Below the pieces are notes generated by a model. The model saw only the letters and a program-made list of their open reading frames with translations, made no database searches and was not told the DNA's origin. Source: JAWVFM01 sp963771655 (GTDB lineage Bacteria; Actinomycetota; Thermoleophilia; Solirubrobacterales; 70-9). From it: a stretch of 64,000 nucleotides of DNA. The translations under genes and the position numbers were made by a program. The stretch spans positions 124,001 to 188,000 of the forward strand of contig CAVYUG010000004.1 in assembly GCA_963771655.1 (NCBI GenBank), read 5' to 3'. Every line of letters starts with the position of its first letter. Position 1 is the first letter of the stretch. Shown here piece after piece: positions 52,471 through 61,923 of the stretch.

Positions 52471-53658
52471 CTAGCTGCTCGCGACGCCCTCGGTGGCCAG
52501 CTCCTGCGCCCGCTCGCCCGGCGCCTTGCGCGCGTGCTCGCGGATGAAGTCCTCGGTCTGCGCGCGCGCCTCGTCGTCGGGACGCTGGGTGTGCGGCGAC
52601 TTCATCAGGTAGCTGGAGGGGCCGTCGAGCTGGCCGGCCACGCGGTCGTTCAGCGCCAGCTTGATGATGCGCACGGCGTCGATGACGATTCCGGCGGAGT
52701 TCGGCGAATCCCACACCTCGAGCTTCAGCTCGACGTTCAGCGGCACATCGCCGAAGCTCTGGCCCTCGAGACGGATATGCGCCCACTTGCGGTCCGTGAG
52801 CCACGGCACGTAGTCCGACGGGCCGACGTGCACGTCGTCGGCAGGAAGCTCATGGCCCATGATCGAGGTGACCGCGTTGGTCTTCGACTCCTTCTTCGAG
52901 TCGAGGCGCTCGCGCTCGAGCATGTTGAAGAAGTCCATGTTGCCGCCGACGTTGAGCTGGCTGGTGCGCGCCATGTGGACGCCGCGATCGTGGAACAGGC
53001 GAGCGAGCGAGCGGTGCACGATCGTCGCGCCGACCTGCGACTTGATGTCGTCGCCGATGATCGGCAGCCCGGCCTCCGTGAAGCGCTCGCCCCAGTAGTC
53101 CTCGCGGGCGATGAACACGGGCAGGCAGTTCACGAAGCCGACACCGGCCTTGAGGGCCTGTTCGACGTACCACTTGGTCGCCTGCTCGGAGCCGACGGGC
53201 AGGTAGCAGACGAGGACGTCCGCTCGGGTCTCCCTGAGGATCCCGACGATGTCCGCCGTGGGGCCGGGGGCCTTGGTGATCTTCTGCTTCAGGTACTTGC
53301 CGAGGCCGTCGTGGGTCATCCCGCGCTCGACCTTGACGCCGAGGCTCGGCACCTCGGCGAACTTGATCGTGTTGTTCTGCCCCGACCAGATCGCCTCGGA
53401 GAGGTCCTTGCCGACCTTCTCGGAGTCGATGTCGAAGGCGGCGACGAACTCGATGTCGCGCACGTGGTAGCCGCCGAGGTCGACGTGCATGAGGCCCGGG
53501 ACGGACTCCGTCGGGTCGGCGTCCTTGTAGTAGGTGACGCCCTGGATGAAGGCGTTGGCGCAGTTCCCGACGCCGACGATCGCGACGCGGACCTTGCCGT
53601 CGTCGATGCGACGTCCGTTGCCGGTGCCGTTCTGCGCGTATTCGCTCTCGGTGCTCAT
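52471..53658 (-). CDS. ino1: Myo-inositol-1-phosphate synthase
   Basis: A 395-residue NAD-dependent enzyme converting glucose-6-phosphate to inositol-1(3)-phosphate. The NAD fold starts VRVAIVGVGNCANAFIQGVT. Further landmarks are LGGYHVRDIEFVAAFDIDSE, VCYLPVGSEQATKWYVEQAL, FVNCLPVFIAREDYW, LPIIGDDIKSQVGATIVHRS, LNVGGNMDFFNML, KKESKTNAVTSIMG and VGPSDYVPWLTDRKWAHIRL. The length and order match the actinobacterial type. ATG 53658 is preferred over the TTG three codons upstream. It lies between the CDP-alcohol phosphotransferase and the GT4-PHP gene on the same strand and supplies the head group for inositol phospholipid. Confidence 0.95.
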   Translation of the reverse strand: MSTESEYAQNGTGNGRRIDDGKVRVAIVGVGNCANAFIQGVTYYKDADPTESVPGLMHVDLGGYHVRDIEFVAAFDIDSEKVGKDLSEAIWSGQNNTIKFAEVPSLGVKVERGMTHDGLGKYLKQKITKAPGPTADIVGILRETRADVLVCYLPVGSEQATKWYVEQALKAGVGFVNCLPVFIAREDYWGERFTEAGLPIIGDDIKSQVGATIVHRSLARLFHDRGVHMARTSQLNVGGNMDFFNMLERERLDSKKESKTNAVTSIMGHELPADDVHVGPSDYVPWLTDRKWAHIRLEGQSFGDVPLNVELKLEVWDSPNSAGIVIDAVRIIKLALNDRVAGQLDGPSSYLMKSPHTQRPDDEARAQTEDFIREHARKAPGERAQELATEGVASS

Positions 53659-53727
53659 GCGTGCCAAGTCCTCCTCGGGCAGGGTGAGTCGAATATATGC
53701 CTCGAACGGCGGTTCGTTACACCTCGT

Positions 53728-54345
53728 TCACACAGGCTCAGCCCGCTTCATCTCGCTCCGGACATGCCAAACCCGCTGCAGCGCCGTGAACGCGGTGAGC
53801 GCGGCGAGCACGTAGACGGCCGGCGCGAGGAGCTCGAAGTCGCCGATCCCGGCGCCCTTCGCGAACACGAGACCGATCGAGAGGATCACCACCCGCACCG
53901 GCCTGGTGGCGATTCCGACCTTGCACTCGATGCCGAGCGCCTCCGCCCGTGCCCGGGTGTAGGAGACCATCAGCGAGCCCAGCACGGCGACCACGCAGAG
54001 AGCGGCGGCGACGGAGTCGCCGATGTCGGCGAAGTACCAGGCGACCGCGGCGAGCACGATGCCCTCCTCGATCCGGTCCAGCGTCGAATCGAGGAAGGCG
54101 CCGAATTGGGTTCCCTTCCCGGACATCCGCGAGTAGCGGCCGTCGAGCGTGTCCATGATCGAACCGACGATGAAGGCGACGCCGGCGAGGAAGAAGAGAC
54201 GTTCCAGGATGAGCACGGCGGCCGCCGCGTTCAGCACGAACCCCGTCAGCGAGATCGCGTTCGGGGTCAGCCTCGAGGTGATCAGCCGGTTGCGCGCGTA
54301 GACGCGAAGCTCGTCGGTCGTGCGCACGTCGCGAAGCTCGGGCAC
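53728..54345 (-). CDS. CDP-alcohol phosphotransferase, probable phosphatidylinositol-phosphate synthase
   Basis: A 205-residue protein with about six helices. The catalytic motif is near residue 63: DTLDGRYSRMSGKGTQFGAF followed by LDSTLDR, i.e. D-x2-D-G-x2-S-R-x8-G-x3-D-x3-D (Ser replaces the usual Ala before Arg). The region after the third helix (SYTRARAEALGIECKVGIAT) matches the inositol-phosphate-type subfamily of Actinobacteria, which makes phosphatidylinositol phosphate from CDP-diacylglycerol and inositol-phosphate. It is the first gene of the operon with ino1 and GT4-PHP. Phosphatidylglycerophosphate synthesis is the alternative, but the ino1 neighbour argues against it. GTG start. 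Confidence 0.85.
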   Translation of the reverse strand: MPELRDVRTTDELRVYARNRLITSRLTPNAISLTGFVLNAAAAVLILERLFFLAGVAFIVGSIMDTLDGRYSRMSGKGTQFGAFLDSTLDRIEEGIVLAAVAWYFADIGDSVAAALCVVAVLGSLMVSYTRARAEALGIECKVGIATRPVRVVILSIGLVFAKGAGIGDFELLAPAVYVLAALTAFTALQRVWHVRSEMKRAEPV

Positions 54346-54431
54346 GTCCGCAACCTACCGACCGTCGGTTCCCGTGGCAGTCGAAAGGGGTGTAGGGTCG
54401 ACCGCGCCAGCCACCGGAGAGGGACCTCCAG

Positions 54432-55193
54432 ATGCGAAAGCCAATTTCGAAGATCAGCTACGCCAACGTCATGTCAACCGTGGCCGTGTTCTTGGCAATA
54501 GGGGGCTCCGCCTATGCGGTCTCGAAGATCAGCGGGAAGGAGCTCGAGAACAGGTCCGTTCCCGGGAAGAAGCTCAAGAACCACACGATCAAGGGCAAGC
54601 AGGTGAACAAGCGGAAGCTGGGCAAGGTCAAGAAGGCGAAGCTCGCCGACACCGCGACGACGGCCGAAACCGCGAATACGGCGAACACCGCGAATACGGC
54701 GAACACCGCCAATACCGCGAACACGGCGAGTACCGCCAATACGGCCAACACCGCCGACAACGCGCTGCAGCTCGGCGGGCTCGGCCCGAATGCCTTCGAG
54801 CGCTCGAACCGCATCCTCTTCGGAAATGGGCGGATCGACGCGACATCACCTCAGGCGCTGTTCTCCTCGAGCGTCGGGAACTTCGACCTCACCACCGATG
54901 GCGACGCTGACAAGTTCACCCAGCTGCGAATCGTCAACCACAACGCCTCTGGCAACCTGATCGGCACCGTCTTCACGGAGAACCCGCAGAGCGCAACGGC
55001 GTTCGGGGTTCCGGCCGGCGGCGCGGGCCAAATCGGACCGGCGACGGGCGCCGGGTTCGACTCGCTCGACACGCTGATTACGGATGCGGGGCCCGCGAAC
55101 ACCGGCAAGTCGGTCTGGGTGCATTGCCCGTTCAATCCCACCGGCGGCGTCTTCACCGTGTGGTGCTGGGGAGTCCAGGCGAGCGCGCCCTAG
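54432..55193 (+). CDS. Secreted surface protein with Ala-Asn-Thr repeats
   Basis: A 253-residue protein. An N-terminal signal/anchor (ANVMSTVAVFLAIGGSAYAV) is followed by a lysine-rich stretch (GKKLKNHTIKGKQVNKRKLG) and then nine Ala-Asn-Thr units (residues 81-107, one of them Ala-Ser-Thr). A C-terminal ~130-residue beta-rich domain contains two Cys near the end (VHCPFNP, VWCWG), probably a disulfide. The leader followed by KISGKELENRSVPGKKLKNH-type repeats is typical of a large family of exported proteins in Thermoleophilia. Function unknown, perhaps cell-surface adhesion. It is divergent from the CDP-alcohol phosphotransferase gene. Confidence 0.7.
   Translation: MRKPISKISYANVMSTVAVFLAIGGSAYAVSKISGKELENRSVPGKKLKNHTIKGKQVNKRKLGKVKKAKLADTATTAETANTANTANTANTANTANTASTANTANTADNALQLGGLGPNAFERSNRILFGNGRIDATSPQALFSSSVGNFDLTTDGDADKFTQLRIVNHNASGNLIGTVFTENPQSATAFGVPAGGAGQIGPATGAGFDSLDTLITDAGPANTGKSVWVHCPFNPTGGVFTVWCWGVQASAP
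54672..54752 (+). repeat. Nine 9-nt tandem repeats coding Ala-Asn-Thr
   Basis: Units such as GCGAATACG and GCGAACACC repeat nine times without interruption, alternating synonymous codons, within the secreted-protein gene. The third-position variation shows that protein sequence, not DNA identity, has been kept. Copy number could vary by slippage without loss of frame. Confidence 0.8.
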
Positions 55194-55226
55194 CCCGGAG
55201 GCTGCCGGGTCCGGCTCGGCCTGAAT

Positions 55227-55514
55227 CTAGAAGCGGACCGCGTCGGCCGGGATCCACCAGCGCTCGACCTCTCGGTCGCCGCGGGCACCGGCCTGAGGGC
55301 CTCTGGCAGCGTGGATCTCGGCTCCCCCGCCGACCTGCTCGAGCGCCGCCAACGCGAGCTCGCGTGCCTCGGCCTTGCCGGCCCCGGCTGCGCGCAGAGC
55401 TCGGATGACGCGGTGTTGCTTGACCGCGAAGCGCTGCTCGGGACCCGTGGCGCCGAGGCGTGTGACGTTCGCCGGCTCGGTCACCAGCTTCACCGCGTCG
55501 TCGGCGTCAGGCAT
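55227..55514 (-). CDS. Hypothetical protein
   Basis: A 95-residue protein of no recognised family. It is Ala-, Arg- and Val-rich, with VKLVTEPANVTRLGATGPEQ at the start, a helical middle (HRVIRALRAAGAGKAEAREL) and a C-terminal RWWIPADAVRF. No signal peptide or membrane segment. ATG 55514 lies 9 nt after the stop of the PAP2 gene on the same strand, so the two are probably cotranscribed. Third-position G/C bias supports coding. Confidence 0.5.
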   Translation of the reverse strand: MPDADDAVKLVTEPANVTRLGATGPEQRFAVKQHRVIRALRAAGAGKAEARELALAALEQVGGGAEIHAARGPQAGARGDREVERWWIPADAVRF

Positions 55515-55523
55515 CCGACGCGC

Positions 55524-56297
55524 TTAGGCCGGCGCTTCGTCGGTGCCCTCGCGCCAGGCCCAAGCCTCGGGCCGCAGGCGGGCGAGCTGCGCGGCGGTGA
55601 CGGCCGCCATGCAGGCCACGGCGGCGCCCGCCGCGGCGTCGAACCAGAAGTGGTTGGCCGTCACGACGATGACGAAGAGGACGAGCATCGGATAGGCCGA
55701 CCACCACGTGCGCGCCGCTGGGGTGCGGCAGAGCACGAAGCCGGGGACGCCGATCATCAGCGCGAAGGCGATGTGCATGCTCGGAACGGCGGCGTACGAG
55801 TTGACGAGGAAGCTCGTGAACGAGGAGTCTTGGTTCGTGTGGGTGAAGGCGCTGATGGTGTCGGTGAAGCCGGCGCCGGGCACCATCCGCGGCGGAGCGG
55901 TCGGGAACAGGCCGTAGCCGACCAGCGCGATTCCCATCGCCACCAGGAACATGTTCCGCACGAAATAGAAGTTCTCGTTGCGCTTCATGTAGAGCCAGAG
56001 CAGGAACGCCGTCGTGAGCACGAAGTGGCAGTTGAGGTAGAAGAAGTTCGCCAGGTCGATCAGCCAGTGGTGGCTGAGCAGGGCCTGTTGGAGCCCGGGC
56101 TCGAAGAACGCGCCCACCGAGCGCTCCAGGTGGATGACGTGCTGGGCGTTTGAGAGCGCGATGCCCTGTTCACCGCTGACCAGGCCACGCACGACCTGGT
56201 AGACGATGTAGGCGAGGCCGAACAGGAGAACCTGCCGGAGCACGTCGAGCCATCCGCCTGGCAGATGGCGGCCGATTGCGGAAAACGGGCGGGACAA
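55524..56297 (-). CDS. PAP2-family membrane phosphatase (Aur1/Ipt1-like)
   Basis: A 257-residue protein with about six helices. The phosphatase signature is split in the usual way. PTAPPRMVPGAGFTDT lies near residue 145. SYAAVPSMHIAFALMIGVPG carries P-S-M-H (catalytic His of motif 2). VVTANHFWFDAAAGAAVACM carries the motif 3 His-x-x-x-D. The motif layout is nearer to the inositolphosphotransferase/Aur1-like branch than to classical lipid phosphatases. It could dephosphorylate or transfer a lipid head group at the outer face of the membrane. It is close to, but not in, the inositol-lipid operon. TTG start 56297. Confidence 0.8.
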   Translation of the reverse strand: MSRPFSAIGRHLPGGWLDVLRQVLLFGLAYIVYQVVRGLVSGEQGIALSNAQHVIHLERSVGAFFEPGLQQALLSHHWLIDLANFFYLNCHFVLTTAFLLWLYMKRNENFYFVRNMFLVAMGIALVGYGLFPTAPPRMVPGAGFTDTISAFTHTNQDSSFTSFLVNSYAAVPSMHIAFALMIGVPGFVLCRTPAARTWWSAYPMLVLFVIVVTANHFWFDAAAGAAVACMAAVTAAQLARLRPEAWAWREGTDEAPA

Positions 56298-56364
56298 GGT
56301 TGCGAGATTGTAAAGGTGGCGTTGACGACTCGTTTCGGGCGCCCCCGCTCATATCCTGCCTCGA

Positions 56365-57072
56365 ATGTCGACCTCTCGCGCGCCCCGCTCGAACTGGCGG
56401 CGGCCCACGAAGCGTCGAGTACGCGCGATCCGCGACCGCCTCCGGGAGCTCTACGGGCCGAAGGTCAACCATCCGCACGGCCACCCGATCGCCGAGCTCG
56501 TCCGCACGATCCTCTCCCAGAACACGAACGACGTCAATCGAGATACCGCCTATGACCGCTTGCGCGAACGCTTCCCCACCTGGGAGGAAGTGCGTGACGC
56601 GCCCCTGGACGAAGTGGCTGACGCGATTCGCCCCGGCGGGCTCGCGCCCACCAAGGCGCCGCGGATCCAGGAGGCGCTACGGCGCATCGGCGACCCCCCT
56701 GATCTCGACTGGCTGGCCGGTGCCCCGCGCGAGGAGGCCATGCACTACCTGGAGGCCATCCCCGGCGTCGGCAGGAAAACGGCGGCGTGCGTGTTGATCT
56801 TCGCGCTCGGCCGCCCGGAGATCCCCGTCGACACCCACGTCTACCGCGTCGGCGGGCGCCTCGGCCTCTTCCGCCATAACGCATCGTTCCCCGAGGCGCA
56901 CGACGAGATGCTGCGGGTCACCGATGCCCAGGACGCTTACGAGCTCCATATCAACCTCATCGAGCACGGCCGGCGCGTCTGCCGCCCGCGACCGCGTTGC
57001 AACGAGTGCGCCCTGGCTCGGATGTGTCCCTACCGGCGGCGGGGCGGCGGGCCTCCTCGGGGCGATGACTGA
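56365..57072 (+). CDS. nth: Endonuclease III (HhH-GPD DNA glycosylase/AP lyase)
   Basis: A 235-residue base-excision-repair enzyme for oxidised pyrimidines. HPIAELVRTILSQNTNDVNR near residue 40 is the substrate-contact helix. LEAIPGVGRKTAACVLIFAL is the helix-hairpin-helix with the catalytic Lys after G-V-G-R, and IPVDTHVYRVGGRLGL has the catalytic Asp. CRPRPRCNECALARMC is the C-x6-C-x2-C-x5-C 4Fe-4S site. The N-terminal 20 residues and C-terminal tail are basic and variable. ATG 56365 is the start. The gene stands alone, and a perfect hairpin lies 62 nt after its stop. Confidence 0.9.
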   Translation: MSTSRAPRSNWRRPTKRRVRAIRDRLRELYGPKVNHPHGHPIAELVRTILSQNTNDVNRDTAYDRLRERFPTWEEVRDAPLDEVADAIRPGGLAPTKAPRIQEALRRIGDPPDLDWLAGAPREEAMHYLEAIPGVGRKTAACVLIFALGRPEIPVDTHVYRVGGRLGLFRHNASFPEAHDEMLRVTDAQDAYELHINLIEHGRRVCRPRPRCNECALARMCPYRRRGGGPPRGDD

Positions 57073-57133
57073 TTACCGATCGCCGTGCCCGCGGGGGCGG
57101 CGCAGGCCGAGCTGGGCGCCGACCGGGACCGAA

Positions 57134-57156
57134 GCCAATAGCCATGCGCTATTGGC
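57134..57156. terminator. Hairpin downstream of nth
   Basis: GCCAATAGC-CATGC-GCTATTGGC: a perfect 9-bp stem and 5-nt loop, unusually A/T-rich for this genome, in the 195-nt gap between nth and the cytochrome gene. No T-run follows, so it may be an intrinsic terminator of the high-GC type or a leader element of the next gene. Confidence 0.45.
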
Positions 57157-57267
57157 GAGGTCACGGGTGGCGATCCAGCGATGGGGTGCGCCGTCATCCG
57201 CGGGTGCGTGGATCGGGGATCAGTCATCTAGTATCCGCGCGCCCCGCGCCCGCAGCGGGACGAAGTC

Positions 57268-58089
57268 ATGAGCAAGCGCCCGTTCTGGATCTTCGGAGTC
57301 GTCGCCGTCATCGGCGTCATCGTCATCCCGTACTGGGCGATCACGGTGCGGGGTTCCGAGAGCGCCGCGGAGAAGTCGATTCCCTCCAGCGACCGCACCG
57401 CGCAGACGCTCTTCAAGGAGAACTGCGGAGCCTGCCACACGCTCGCTGCCGGAGGCACCGACGGGGTCGTCGGGCCGAACCTCGACGTCCTGCTCGCGAC
57501 GAGCCCCGAGTCGAAGAGCGTCGTCGACGCCAACTGCCAGCGTGTTCTCAGCGCCGTTGAGCACGGCATCGGCGGCCGCATGCCGGCCGGGATCCTCCAG
57601 GGGCAGAACGCGGAGCTCGTCGCCAACTTCGTGGCGCGCAACGTCAACTACGTGAACACGGGCCCCGAGCTCCAGCCCGGTGCCGCGCCGAGCTCCGACC
57701 AGGTCAAGTGCACGACGGCCGCAGCGGGCGGAGGCGCGCGATCGGGCGGCGGCAAGACCGCCGCCGGCGGGGGCGGGGGCGCCCCCGCTCCAGCGGGCGG
57801 CGGCTCGGCCGTCGACGTCTCGGCGGACCCGAGCGGGGCGCTCGCCTTCCAGCAGAGCTCGCTGAGCGCCACGGCCGGCAAGGTCACGATCGACTTCACC
57901 AACGACTCGCCGGTCGGACACGACGTCCGGATCTCGGACGCGAGCGGCAAGGACCTCGGCGGCACGAAGATCATCACCGGGGGCTCGACAACCGCGAGCG
58001 TCGACCTGAAGGCCGGCAACTACACCTTCTTCTGCAGCGTGCCCGGCCACGAGGAGGCCGGCATGAAGGGCACGCTCGCCGTCAAGTAG
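57268..58089 (+). CDS. Membrane-anchored cytochrome c-cupredoxin fusion protein
   Basis: A 273-residue electron carrier. An N-terminal anchor (FWIFGVVAVIGVIVIPYWAI) precedes a cytochrome c domain (residues ~45-130) with TLFKENCGACHTLAAGGTDG (heme-binding C-x-x-C-H) and GIGGRMPAGIL (likely Met ligand). A ~40-residue Gly/Ala/Pro linker (GGGARSGGGKTAAGGGGGAP) connects to a plastocyanin-like copper domain with NDSPVGHDVRI (His), TFFCSVPGHEEAGM (Cys, His, Met), i.e. a type-1 copper site. Heme and copper in one polypeptide suggest a wire to a terminal oxidase or reductase outside the membrane. It is followed by the dnaK operon; no oxidase subunit is adjacent. Confidence 0.85.
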   Translation: MSKRPFWIFGVVAVIGVIVIPYWAITVRGSESAAEKSIPSSDRTAQTLFKENCGACHTLAAGGTDGVVGPNLDVLLATSPESKSVVDANCQRVLSAVEHGIGGRMPAGILQGQNAELVANFVARNVNYVNTGPELQPGAAPSSDQVKCTTAAAGGGARSGGGKTAAGGGGGAPAPAGGGSAVDVSADPSGALAFQQSSLSATAGKVTIDFTNDSPVGHDVRISDASGKDLGGTKIITGGSTTASVDLKAGNYTFFCSVPGHEEAGMKGTLAVK

Positions 58090-58151
58090 CGCCGTCGCGC
58101 CGGATCCGATCTCGCGGGACCGGGGGGACGCGCTGCGCGGGCCTGCGCGCC

Positions 58152-58179
58152 TTGACTTCGTGCGTAGATCTGCTACATT
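58152..58179 (+). promoter_or_regulatory. Promoter of the dnaK operon
   Basis: TTGACT (58152-58157) and TACATT (58174-58179), separated by 16 nt, form a good vegetative-type promoter. Transcription would start near 58186, giving a leader of about 70 nt before dnaK. Confidence 0.55.
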
Positions 58180-58196
58180 CTGACTTAGATTTTTAG

Positions 58197-58208
58197 CTTG
58201 AAATCAAG
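58197..58208. promoter_or_regulatory. Candidate HspR operator (short HAIR-like palindrome)
   Basis: CTTGA-AA-TCAAG lies just after the expected transcription start of the dnaK operon. HspR-bound HAIR elements have CTTGAGT-N7-ACTCAAG; this one has the same outer half-sites but only two bases between them. A second CTTGA is at 58151. The position suits repression by HspR, whose gene is in the operon. Confidence 0.4.
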
Positions 58209-58258
58209 GTAAGGACGGGCCCCGCGCCTGTTTTTTGTGCGAACGAAGGAGCTTTGAC

Positions 58259-60140
<1,882 letters not shown>

Positions 60141-60157
<17 letters not shown>

Positions 60158-60800
60158 GCCCCGGCCCGCGGGAGCGCCGACCGACTGGCAGCAGCGCCAG
60201 CCGGCCGGTGCTCCGAATGGCCCGGGGGAGGCAGCGAGGGAGGACGCAACGAGCGCCGAGGCGAACACCGCCGAAGATGGCGCTTTTCGGACGCGGGAAG
60301 TCCGAACGACGCCAAACGAGGCCGAAAACGAGTCGGCGGAGGCGGTCGAGGGCGATCTCGCCGCCCTACTCGACGACGTCAAGCGCGAGCGCGACGAGTA
60401 CCTGGACCTTGCCAAGCGCGCCAAGGCCGACTTCGAGAACTACCGCAAGCGTGCGGCGCAGCAGTCCACCGACGCCGAGCGCAGGGCGAGGACCTCGCTG
60501 GCCCGCGACATCATTCCCGCCCTCGACAACCTCGAGCGGGCGTTGGAGACCGCGCCGGCCGACGACCCCCTCGCCGACGGCGTGCGGCTGGTCCACCAGG
60601 AGCTGAGCGAAGCCCTCAGCCGCGCCGGAGTCGAGTCCTTCGACCCCACCGGCGAGAGGTTCGACCCGACCACCTCCGAAGCCCTGGCGACCCAGCCCAG
60701 CGACGGCGCGGAGCCCGGCACCGTCGTCGAGGTCATGGGGCGCGGCTACCGCCTCTCCGAGCACGTGATCCGACCGGCCCGGGTCGTCGTCGCCGAGTAA
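60141..60800 (+). CDS. grpE: Nucleotide exchange factor GrpE
   Basis: A 219-residue protein. The first ~85 residues are a variable acidic/Ala-rich region. The GrpE domain starts with the long dimer helix (DDVKRERDEYLDLAKRAKAD, FENYRKRAAQQS), followed by LARDIIPALDNLERALETAP. The beta-domain is VESFDPTGERFDPTTSEALA, TVVEVMGRGYRLSEHVIRPA, ending in RVVVAE. It releases ADP from DnaK. ATG 60141 overlaps the end of dnaK by 17 nt in another frame, so its translation is probably coupled. dnaJ begins 10 nt after its stop. Confidence 0.95.
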
Positions 60801-60810
60801 GGGGGCGGGG

Positions 60811-61923
60811 ATGGCACGCGACTTCTACGAGGTCCTCGGGGTCTCCCGCAAGGCGAGCGCCGACGAGATCAAGAAGGCCTATCGCAAGCTGGCCCGCAGG
60901 TACCACCCCGATCGCAACCCCGACGACAAGGAGGCGGAGGAGCGGTTCAAGGAGGTTCAGCAGGCCTACGACACGCTCTCGGACGCCGAGAAGCGCAAGG
61001 AGTACGACTCGGGCGGCATCTTCGGCGGCTTCGCCGGCAGCCGCGGCCGTGGTCCCGCCGGCGGCGGGGGCTTCACCTCCGACCTCGGGGACATCTTCTC
61101 GACGATCTTCGGGCGCGGGGGGCCCGGCCAGCCGGAGCCGATGCGCGGACGGGATCTCGAGACCGAGGTGCGCCTCACCTTCGACCAGGCCGTGAACGGC
61201 ACCGAGGTCTCCGTGACCGTGCCGAAGCAGGCCGCCTGCACCACCTGTCACGGCACGGGGGCGAAGCCCGGCACATCGCCCGTGACCTGCCCGCGCTGCG
61301 GAGGCCGCGGGGTCGACAACCAGAGCCAGGGGTTCTTCTCGATCAGCCAGCCCTGCCCGCAGTGCGGGGGGCGCGGCCAGATCATCGAGTCGCCGTGCGA
61401 GACGTGCGGCGGCTCCGGATTGACCCTCCAGCGCAAGCGCTACCGCGTCAAGGTCCCGGCCGGGGTCCAGGAGGGCACCCGGATCCGCGTCGCGGGCAAG
61501 GGCGAGGACGGTCCGCTCGGCGGGCCGCCGGGCGACCTCTACGTGATCACGCGCGTTGCGCCGTCGCCGGTCTTCCGCCAGCGGTCAGACGGCAACCTCG
61601 AGGTCACCGTGCCGATCACGATCGCCGAGGCGATTGAGGGGGGGACCGTCGAGGTCCCGACGCTCTCGGGAACGAAGCGAATCCGCATTCCCGCCGGCAC
61701 CCAGCACGGGACGGTCCAGCGCCTTCGCGGCGAGGGACCGCCTAAGGCCAAGGGCTCAGGCCGTGGCGACATCCTGTATCGGCTCGAGATCGAGGTCCCA
61801 CGGGACCTGACGAGGGACCAGAAGAAGGCCCTCACCGGCTTCGCCGAGGCGATGAACGACCACGATCCGCGCGAACGGCTGCTGCGTGACGCGTCCGCCC
61901 AATCGAAGGTCGGTGCGGAGTGA
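60811..61923 (+). CDS. dnaJ: Chaperone DnaJ (Hsp40)
   Basis: A 370-residue co-chaperone that delivers substrates to DnaK and stimulates its ATPase. The J-domain is DFYEVLGVSRKASADEIKKA, with YHPDRNPDD holding the essential HPD. Then come a Gly/Phe-rich segment (GGIFGGFAGSRGRG) and the zinc-finger domain with four C-x-x-C-x-G-x-G units (CTTCHGTG, CPRCGGRG, CPQCGGRG, CETCGGSG). The C-terminal substrate-binding beta-domains (YRVKVPAGVQEGTRIRVAGK) close the protein. This is the full type I architecture. The stop overlaps the GTG of hspR (GTGA). Confidence 0.97.
   Translation: MARDFYEVLGVSRKASADEIKKAYRKLARRYHPDRNPDDKEAEERFKEVQQAYDTLSDAEKRKEYDSGGIFGGFAGSRGRGPAGGGGFTSDLGDIFSTIFGRGGPGQPEPMRGRDLETEVRLTFDQAVNGTEVSVTVPKQAACTTCHGTGAKPGTSPVTCPRCGGRGVDNQSQGFFSISQPCPQCGGRGQIIESPCETCGGSGLTLQRKRYRVKVPAGVQEGTRIRVAGKGEDGPLGGPPGDLYVITRVAPSPVFRQRSDGNLEVTVPITIAEAIEGGTVEVPTLSGTKRIRIPAGTQHGTVQRLRGEGPPKAKGSGRGDILYRLEIEVPRDLTRDQKKALTGFAEAMNDHDPRERLLRDASAQSKVGAE

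Noticed and set aside
54672..54752. CRISPR-like array
   Set aside because: The repeats are contiguous 9-nt coding units without spacers.
58090..58258. CIRCE element (HrcA operator) before dnaK
   Set aside because: TTAGCACTC-N9-GAGTGCTAA is absent; the operon has hspR, not hrcA.
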